Part shown: one piece after another, positions 58,004 to 64,000 of the stretch
How the letters are laid out: every line of letters starts with the position of its first letter
How positions within the stretch are numbered: the first letter of the stretch is position 1
Source of the DNA: Falsihalocynthiibacter sp042445055
GTDB lineage: Bacteria > Pseudomonadota > Alphaproteobacteria > Rhodobacterales > Rhodobacteraceae
Assembly (NCBI RefSeq): GCF_042445055.1
Contig: NZ_CP170339.1
Location: forward strand, 2,728,001 to 2,792,000
Reading direction: 5' to 3'
DNA: 64,000 bases
The notes under the pieces: generated by a model
What the model was told of the DNA's origin: nothing
What the model saw: only the letters and a program-made list of their open reading frames with translations
Database searches by the model: none
Program-made: the position numbers and the translations under genes

Positions 58004-59962
58004 TTGACATATACATCTATCCGTGGAGCGAGCCTCTATATTGCGGCCACATTTCTGCTGAGCTCAGGCCCCCCACTGCACGCGCAATCTGTCCCCGATT
58101 ATATTGGCAGCCAAACTTGTACCTCTTGCCACGCCGATGAAACGCAGGAATGGCAGGGCTCGCATCACGCGCTTGCGTGGACCATGCCTTCTGCGGACAC
58201 GATCCTAGGTGATTTCTCTGGCGTCGAGTTTGAGCATCAAGATGTCACCACGCGCTTTCATATAGAAAACGACACTTACTATATAAGCACACAAGGGCCG
58301 GATGGTGCGGACCAAGACTATCCGGTCGCCGGAGTTGTGGGCATCGCCCCGCTGCAACAATACCTCATCGAGACCGAGCCAGGCACGCTTCAGTCATTTG
58401 ATATCGTCTGGGATACGATCGAGAAGGAATGGTACCACTTATATCCCTCGCAGGATTTGCCGTACGATGATGCCTTCCATTGGACTGGGCCCTATAAGAA
58501 CTGGAATGCTCGCTGCGCGGAATGTCATGCGACCGGCTTTGAGAAGAACTACTCGGCACCGACCAAAACCTACGCCAGCACACAAGCCGAGATCGGTGTC
58601 GGCTGTGAAGGCTGCCACGGTCCGGGCGAAGCGCACGTAGAATGGGCCAAACCGGATAGCGCATATGATCCGTCGCGCTGGTCCAAGGTTGATAGCGAAG
58701 GGTTTACAGTTGACCTCACCCAAGGTGGTGAAACCGTCATTCAACAATGTGCGGGATGTCACTCGCGGCGCGAACCGTTCAGCGATGGCAACCCGCTCCC
58801 CGGCACTCCTTACCACGACGCATATCGCCTTAGCCCCCTCCGCGAGAACCTCTATCACGCTGATGGTCAGATTTCGGACGAAGTATATGTGTATGGCTCA
58901 TTCCTACAATCCAAGATGAATGAAAAAGGCGTGACCTGTGTCAACTGCCACAATCCCCACACCGCCGAACTCAAGGCAGAGGGGAACGCGATCTGCACGC
59001 AATGCCACTCCGAGGCGGGCAACCCTGATTTCGCGTCACTGCCACTTAAACTCTATGATGACCCGTCCCACACATTCCATCCCGAAGGGAGCGACGGCGC
59101 ACAGTGCAAGAACTGTCACATGATCGAGCGCGACTATATGGGAATTGACGGGCGGCGCGATCACTCGTTCCGCATTCCGCGCCCCGATCTCTCTTATGGA
59201 ATCGATACACCCAATGCGTGCAACGATTGCCATGATGATCAGAGTTCTCAATGGGCAGCGGAAAAGGTTGAGGAGTGGTTCCCTGACAGCACGCACCGCA
59301 AACGCCACTACGGGCAAACATTTGCCTCGGCACGCCTGAACCCGTCGGGGCAAACGATCAACCTGATCGAAATCGCCGAGCACCGCGACCTACCTGCAAT
59401 CGTGCGCACGTCGGCATTAGAGATGCTGATCCCTATTTCGGATCCCAGCATCGCCACTCGGCTCGAACCCCTTCTTAAGGATCCAGACCCGTTGGTGCGC
59501 GTCGGAGCGGTTGGCGTACAGCGCGGCGCACCTGAAACAGAACGCTCCGCACGGCTGGTGGGGATGTTCAAAGACCCCGCCAAGGCGGTTCGCATCGCAA
59601 CAGCGCGAAATTTCCTCGGGATGCAGATCGCCCATATGCCACCGCGAATGGCCGAAGACATGCAAAATGCGATGTCTGAATGGCAGGATACACTGGCTGC
59701 AAAAGCAGATTTCCCCGAGACCCAGCTGGTTCTTGGCGGGCTTGCATTGACCGTTCGAAATATGGATGGAGCGATAGGTGCATTCGAGGAAGCGGTCGAG
59801 CTTGACCCACAGCTAATTGACGCTTGGGGAATGATCATTCGCATCAACGCGGCCCTCGAAAACCTGCCCGCAGCGCGAGATGCCGCCGATCGCGCCGTAG
59901 AGCTAAACCCAGACGATCAGTATCTAGCACAACTGAAAAATCAACTTGCCACAGAGGAGTAA
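58004..59962 (+). CDS. Octaheme cytochrome c with C-terminal HEAT/TPR repeats
   Basis: 652 residues, TTG start at 58004 with GGGG five bases upstream (an in-frame TTG at 57989 lacks such a site). A signal peptide (ASLYIAATFLLSSGPPLHA) exports it to the periplasm. Eight CxxCH heme sites are visible in order: CTSCH, CAECH, CEGCH, CAGCH, CVNCH, CTQCH, CKNCH, CNDCH, with extra His for axial ligation. The last 200 residues form helical repeats (ALEMLIPISDPSIATRLEPLL and a TPR GAIGAFEEAVELDPQLIDAWG). Multiheme proteins of this type carry or accept electrons, for instance with nitrogen or sulfur compounds; the substrate is not visible. Single gene, divergent from the rRNA operon. Confidence 0.85.
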   Translation: MTYTSIRGASLYIAATFLLSSGPPLHAQSVPDYIGSQTCTSCHADETQEWQGSHHALAWTMPSADTILGDFSGVEFEHQDVTTRFHIENDTYYISTQGPDGADQDYPVAGVVGIAPLQQYLIETEPGTLQSFDIVWDTIEKEWYHLYPSQDLPYDDAFHWTGPYKNWNARCAECHATGFEKNYSAPTKTYASTQAEIGVGCEGCHGPGEAHVEWAKPDSAYDPSRWSKVDSEGFTVDLTQGGETVIQQCAGCHSRREPFSDGNPLPGTPYHDAYRLSPLRENLYHADGQISDEVYVYGSFLQSKMNEKGVTCVNCHNPHTAELKAEGNAICTQCHSEAGNPDFASLPLKLYDDPSHTFHPEGSDGAQCKNCHMIERDYMGIDGRRDHSFRIPRPDLSYGIDTPNACNDCHDDQSSQWAAEKVEEWFPDSTHRKRHYGQTFASARLNPSGQTINLIEIAEHRDLPAIVRTSALEMLIPISDPSIATRLEPLLKDPDPLVRVGAVGVQRGAPETERSARLVGMFKDPAKAVRIATARNFLGMQIAHMPPRMAEDMQNAMSEWQDTLAAKADFPETQLVLGGLALTVRNMDGAIGAFEEAVELDPQLIDAWGMIIRINAALENLPAARDAADRAVELNPDDQYLAQLKNQLATEE

Positions 59963-60119
59963 TCTCGGGTTAATATACCCTTAGGCCGCGTCAGGTTCCC
60001 TGATTTTTTTGACGCGCTGTATGTATAGTGAACTAAAATTTTCCCATAGCGGCACTTGTTTTATTGACGTGCGGCGCGGCCAACAAAATGGCTAATGAAT
60101 ACAACAGTAGGAGATTGAT

Positions 60120-61703
60120 ATGACGAATCCCTTATCCTCAAATAGAGTTCTAGGACGAATGTTAGGCGTCAGCGCTGCGCTGACGTTAACGGCAAGCGTG
60201 GCAATTGCCCAAGACAGCAAACCTAATATCCTCGTGATTTGGGGCGATGACATCGGCCAGTCCAACATCTCAGCCTATACAATGGGCTTGATGGGCTATC
60301 GTACGCCGAACATCGACCGTATCGCCGAAGAGGGGGTGATTTTCACCGACTATTACGGCGAGCAATCCTGTACCGCAGGGCGTTCCTCTTACATCATGGG
60401 GCAATCGGTCTTTCGCACCGGCCTTTCCAAAGTCGGCCTTCCGGGCGCTAAAGAGGGCATGAACGTTGCCGACCCGACAATCGCAGGTCTATTGAAGGCT
60501 GAAGGCTACGTGACTGGTCAGTTTGGTAAAAACCACCTTGGTGACTTGGACGAAATGCTGCCGACAAACCATGGGTTTGACGAGTTTTTCGGCAACCTTT
60601 ATCACCTGAATGCTGAAGAAGAGCCCGAGAACGAGGACTACCCAGCAGACTTGGTCATGGGAGATGGTCGCACGTTCCTAGAGACATTCGGTCCACGCGG
60701 CGTCGTTAAATCGTCGGCTGACGGAACCGTCGAGGACACTGGCCCACTTACCAAAAAACGCATGGAAACCGTTGACGACGAAACCGTAGCGGCAGCTGCA
60801 GACTTCATTGAGCGCGCTGTCGCTCAGGGCCAACCCTTCTATGTTTGGTGGAACGGCACCCGTATGCATGCACGAACCCACGTGAAGGAAGAGTTACGCG
60901 GAATTTCTGGCCAAGACGAATATAGCGACGGGATGGTCGAACATGATCGCCATGTTGGGGTGCTTCTCGACAAGGTTGATGAGTTGGGAATTGCCGACAA
61001 TACGATTGTTCACTATTCGACTGACAACGGCCCTCACATGAACACTTGGCCAGACGCAGCCATGACGCCATTCTTTGGCGAGAAAAACACCAACTTTGAG
61101 GGTGGCTGGCGCGTTCCGTCAATGGTACGTTGGCCAGGCAAAATCGAAGCCGGCTCCGTGAGCAACGAGATTATGCACCACATGGATTGGTTGCCTACCT
61201 TACTTGCGATTGCAGGAAATCCAGACATCAAAGAGCAGCTTAAAGAAGGTGGCGTGCAAGCCATTGGACGCGAGTATAAAGTACACCTTGACGGCTACAA
61301 CTTCTTACCTCACATCCTGGGCGAAGAAGAAACCGGCCCTCGCAAGGAAATCTTTTACTTCTCGGACGATGGCGACCTGACTGCTCTTAGGTACGGCGAC
61401 TGGAAACTTTTGTTCCTAGAGCAAAAAGCCTACACAACTCTTCGCGCATGGATGGAGCCATGGACAGAATTGCGTATTCCATTGATCTTCAACTTGCGTC
61501 GCGACCCCTATGAGCGCGCCTATCGCACATCCAACACTTACTACGACTGGATGTTTGATCGCGCCTATATGCTGGTACCCGCCCAAGCCTATGTCGCGAA
61601 TTTCCTAGAGACCTTCAAAGAGTTCCCACCGCGCCAAAAAGCGGCATCATTCTCTCTTGAGCGTGTTCTTGAAGCGATGACTGAAAACCCGACGAGCCAA
61701 TAA
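60120..61703 (+). CDS. Exported arylsulfatase
   Basis: 527 residues with a signal peptide (MLGVSAALTLTASVAIA). Sulfatase signature C84-T-A-G-R (QSCTAGRSSYIMG), where Cys is turned into formylglycine by a maturase; metal ligands D43-D44 (WGDDIGQSN) and the STDNGPHMNTWPD motif near 300. All key residues are present. It hydrolyses sulfate esters, such as sulfated algal polysaccharide fragments or aryl sulfates, in the periplasm. A maturase gene is not in the window. Monocistronic, with a hairpin after it. Confidence 0.94.
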   Translation: MTNPLSSNRVLGRMLGVSAALTLTASVAIAQDSKPNILVIWGDDIGQSNISAYTMGLMGYRTPNIDRIAEEGVIFTDYYGEQSCTAGRSSYIMGQSVFRTGLSKVGLPGAKEGMNVADPTIAGLLKAEGYVTGQFGKNHLGDLDEMLPTNHGFDEFFGNLYHLNAEEEPENEDYPADLVMGDGRTFLETFGPRGVVKSSADGTVEDTGPLTKKRMETVDDETVAAAADFIERAVAQGQPFYVWWNGTRMHARTHVKEELRGISGQDEYSDGMVEHDRHVGVLLDKVDELGIADNTIVHYSTDNGPHMNTWPDAAMTPFFGEKNTNFEGGWRVPSMVRWPGKIEAGSVSNEIMHHMDWLPTLLAIAGNPDIKEQLKEGGVQAIGREYKVHLDGYNFLPHILGEEETGPRKEIFYFSDDGDLTALRYGDWKLLFLEQKAYTTLRAWMEPWTELRIPLIFNLRRDPYERAYRTSNTYYDWMFDRAYMLVPAQAYVANFLETFKEFPPRQKAASFSLERVLEAMTENPTSQ

Positions 61704-61730
61704 AAGTTATTGGGTAGTCAACAATATCTA

Positions 61731-61763
61731 TTTGGCGCCAGAGGTCTCACCTTTGGCGCCAAA
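61731..61763 (+). terminator. Hairpin after the arylsulfatase gene
   Basis: TTTGGCGCCA pairs with TGGCGCCAAA (61731-61740 with 61754-61763), a perfect 10-base stem with a 13-base loop, 28 bases after the stop and followed by CTTATTTAAG. Probably a terminator, possibly bidirectional. Confidence 0.6.
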
Positions 61764-61795
61764 CTTATTTAAGTGTTCGATAATTTGGAAATGAC

Positions 61796-62773
61796 ATGAC
61801 AACCCTAGACCAGATCGAAGACCTGAAAGCCCGCATGGGCGACTCCATTATCGGTCAGAAAGACGTCATTGAACGCCTTTTGATTGGCTTACTTGCGGAC
61901 GGCAACCTCCTTATTGAGGGTCTCCCTGGTTTGGCCAAGACACGCGCCGTCAAGGCAATGGCCAACAATCTTGAGGCCGACTTTGGCCGCATCCAATTTA
62001 CGCCTGATTTGCTCCCATCTGATGTGACCGGCACCGAGGTTTATCACCAAACCGAGGATGGCGCACAGTTTCGGTTTGAGCCGGGCCCGATCTTTGCCAA
62101 CATCGTTCTCGCCGACGAGATCAACCGCGCGCCAGCAAAGGTGCAAGCCGCTCTCCTTGAAGCAATGGAAGAGCGCCAAGTCACCGTCGCGGGCACAACA
62201 CACAAGATGCCACCGCTCTTTATCGTGATGGCAACGCAGAACCCGATTGAACAAGACGGTACCTACCCCCTCCCCGAGGCCCAGATGGACCGCTTCATGA
62301 TGCATGTGCGTGTTGATTATCCACCCGTCGAGGACGAGGTGCTCGTAATTCAACTTGTGCGCAACGAAGAACGCCAGAAGGGTCAGAAAACGAAAAGCGA
62401 AAAGCCCGCTCCCATTCCACAATCCGTCATTTTTGACGCGCGCCGCGAGATTATCGACATTCACGTATCCGATGCGATGGAGCGCTATATGGCCGATATC
62501 GTCTACGCCACGCGTCTTCCGGGTGCATTGAGCGAAGAGCTTGAACGATGGATCGAAGTGGGCGCCAGCCCGCGCGCGTCCCTCGCGCTTGATAAATGTG
62601 GTCGCGCCCAAGCGTGGCTTTCGGGACGTGACTATGTCGATCCTGCGGATATTCGCGCCGTTGCCCATGATGTTCTACGCCACCGCCTTGCGCTTAGCTT
62701 TGAGGCACAAGGCGAAGGCGTGACGCCCGATAAGGTCATTGAGACGATCCTCTCGGTCGTTGCGCTGCCGTGA
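61796..62773 (+). CDS. MoxR-family AAA+ ATPase
   Basis: 325 residues. Walker A-like EGLPGLAKTR near 40-49 (a MoxR variant), RIQFTPDLLPSDVTGTE near 65, Walker B NIVLADEINRAP near 102, sensor IVMATQNPIEQDGTYPLPEAQ near 143. MoxR proteins act as chaperones that, with DUF58 and VWA proteins, help assemble or insert metal into partners. First gene of an operon with DUF58 (9 bases gap) and DUF4381. Confidence 0.93.
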   Translation: MTTLDQIEDLKARMGDSIIGQKDVIERLLIGLLADGNLLIEGLPGLAKTRAVKAMANNLEADFGRIQFTPDLLPSDVTGTEVYHQTEDGAQFRFEPGPIFANIVLADEINRAPAKVQAALLEAMEERQVTVAGTTHKMPPLFIVMATQNPIEQDGTYPLPEAQMDRFMMHVRVDYPPVEDEVLVIQLVRNEERQKGQKTKSEKPAPIPQSVIFDARREIIDIHVSDAMERYMADIVYATRLPGALSEELERWIEVGASPRASLALDKCGRAQAWLSGRDYVDPADIRAVAHDVLRHRLALSFEAQGEGVTPDKVIETILSVVALP

Positions 62774-62782
62774 GGTCGCGTT

Positions 62783-63718
62783 ATGGCAAGCCCAATCGAT
62801 CCAAGGATACACGTTGACGCGACACACCTAAGGGCGCTCGCCGCCCGTTCGCGCGGGATTTCGTTCCTGCCGTCACAACCCTCGCGAAGCATTCTGAATG
62901 GTCAGCACGCATCGCGACTAAAGGGGCGTGGCCTCAACTTTGAGGAATTGCGCCACTATTCTCAGGGCGACGATATCCGCACGATCGATTGGAAAGTAAC
63001 CGCCCGTACCGGCGAGCCTTTCGTCCGCGTATATACCGAAGAGCGCGATCACTCTGTGTTGCTTATCGTAGATCAGCGTATGTCGATGTTCTTTGGCAGC
63101 AAACACAACATGAAATCCGTCACCGCCGCAGAGGCGGCTGCGCTCGCGGCCCAAGCCGTACACGCCAAAATGGATCGTGTCGGCGGGATCATCTTTAACG
63201 ACACCGACATGACCGAGCTTCGCCCACAAGCAAGCGCCAAGGGTCTAAGCCAGTTCATCGCAACCCTCGCCGAAGCCAACTGCGCCCTGAATGCGTCCGG
63301 CACGGGAGCAAACTCTATGTCGCTCAACCGCCCCCTACGTGCGGCGACCCGGCTTGCAAAAACGAATGGGCAGGTTCTGATTTTCAGCGACTTTGACGAA
63401 ATCAACGACGAAACATTCAAACATCTGCGCACCCTTTCTCAGAAAAACGATGTGATCCTTTTCTCAATAAACGATCCGTTTTCCGAGCAACTCCCCGAGG
63501 ATATCGAACTGGTGGTATCGGATGGTCAGTTGCAAGGCTTGCTGCGCACCAAAGAAACGAAAGTTCGTCAGAAAGTGCACGAATTCGTATCGGGCCGCCT
63601 CTCCGAACTTTTTGCGTTTTCCTCGAAGTACGGCATTCCAGTAATCCCGCTCACCAGTTCCCAAGATACGCTACCGCAGCTTCTTAATTTGCTCGGGCGC
63701 AGGCAGGTCGGCTCATGA
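62783..63718 (+). CDS. DUF58 domain-containing protein
   Basis: 311 residues. DUF58 pattern: RLKGRGLNFEELRHYSQGDDIRTIDWKVTARTGEPFVRVYTEERDH (about 45-90), including the invariant DIRTIDW. The rest resembles a VWA-like domain. Usually encoded after moxR and probably its partner. Its stop overlaps the start of the next gene. Confidence 0.9.
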   Translation: MASPIDPRIHVDATHLRALAARSRGISFLPSQPSRSILNGQHASRLKGRGLNFEELRHYSQGDDIRTIDWKVTARTGEPFVRVYTEERDHSVLLIVDQRMSMFFGSKHNMKSVTAAEAAALAAQAVHAKMDRVGGIIFNDTDMTELRPQASAKGLSQFIATLAEANCALNASGTGANSMSLNRPLRAATRLAKTNGQVLIFSDFDEINDETFKHLRTLSQKNDVILFSINDPFSEQLPEDIELVVSDGQLQGLLRTKETKVRQKVHEFVSGRLSELFAFSSKYGIPVIPLTSSQDTLPQLLNLLGRRQVGS

Positions 63719-64000
63719 GCACCGATCTCTCGACACTTCAGCTTTCCGAGCTCTATGACGAGCTTATCCCGCCAGAGGCCCCGCCGGACATCTCTATGAT
63801 GCCACAGACCGCGGGATGGTATTGGCTCGGTGCTGCCGTACTCTTGCTCATCGCCTACCTGCTTCGCCTGTTTATCCGCCATCACCAGCGCAACGCTTAT
63901 CGCCGCGAAGCGCTGACGGCCCTGCGACACGCCGACAATGATCCCACTCAGATCGCAAGCATATTGCGTCAAACCGCCTTGGCGGCATTCCCCCGCGATC
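63715..64000 (+). CDS. DUF4381 domain-containing membrane protein (3' partial)
   Basis: Starts with ATG at 63715, overlapping the DUF58 stop (ATGA), and runs off the right edge after about 95 residues. One membrane helix (GWYWLGAAVLLLIAYLLRLFI, about 34-54), then a cytoplasmic basic stretch. This is the third gene of the MoxR-DUF58-DUF4381-VWA set seen in many Proteobacteria. Confidence 0.8.
   Translation, partial: MSTDLSTLQLSELYDELIPPEAPPDISMMPQTAGWYWLGAAVLLLIAYLLRLFIRHHQRNAYRREALTALRHADNDPTQIASILRQTALAAFPRD

Noticed and set aside
61889..62668. 259-residue frame antisense to the MoxR gene
   Set aside because: Fully inside moxR, no family features, no ribosome site.

Overview
The window is chromosomal DNA of an alphaproteobacterium of the order Rhodobacterales, most likely the Roseobacter group. 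The evidence is the rRNA operon order (16S, tRNA-Ile, tRNA-Ala, 23S, 5S, tRNA-fMet, all on the minus strand at 51.6-57.3 kb), the neighbour pairs nrdR-ribD, dnaG-rpoD and hom-glpX-recJ, and protein sequences typical of that group. The species cannot be fixed by reading alone.

Layout. 0-9.6 kb is core: the C-terminal module of a KpsC-type capsule Kdo transferase running in from the left edge, then minus-strand ribD, nrdR, a lipoprotein, a YjbQ protein, rpoD, dnaG and a glutamate dehydrogenase. 9.9-12.9 kb is a three-gene TadG/TadE/TadF-like pseudopilin set. 12.9-19.9 kb is core and housekeeping: pirin, TetR regulator, homoserine dehydrogenase, class II fructose-bisphosphatase, RecJ and tRNA-Glu. 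20-31 kb is accessory: an AraC regulator followed by a periplasmic protein and an OprB-like porin, a DUF1989 protein, a NYN/LOTUS RNA-binding candidate opposite a TPR protein, two secreted beta-type proteins and a creatinase.

31.8-38.3 kb is the most system-like part of the window. A LysR regulator faces a tight six-gene operon: CMP/dCMP-type deaminase, NitT/TauT-type ABC importer (binding protein, ATPase, permease), amidohydrolase of the 8-oxoguanine/hydroxyatrazine deaminase kind, and an isopenicillin-N-synthase-like 2-oxoglutarate/Fe(II) dioxygenase. It reads as an uptake and degradation route for a nitrogen heterocycle such as a purine or pyrimidine base; the exact substrate is not visible.

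38.6-51.6 kb is a decayed mobile-element zone. It holds IS3-family and IS6-family elements in several stages of decay, a 9-bp tandem repeat, a perfect 20-bp duplication, and three diverged copies of the segment that follows tRNA-fMet. The genes among them are OsmC, RidA, a Tat-exported amidohydrolase, a DUF333 remnant, a GT-C-like membrane protein and a ClsC-like phospholipase D. After the rRNA operon, 58-64 kb carries an octaheme cytochrome c with C-terminal TPRs, an exported arylsulfatase, and the start of a MoxR-DUF58-DUF4381 operon that runs off the right edge.
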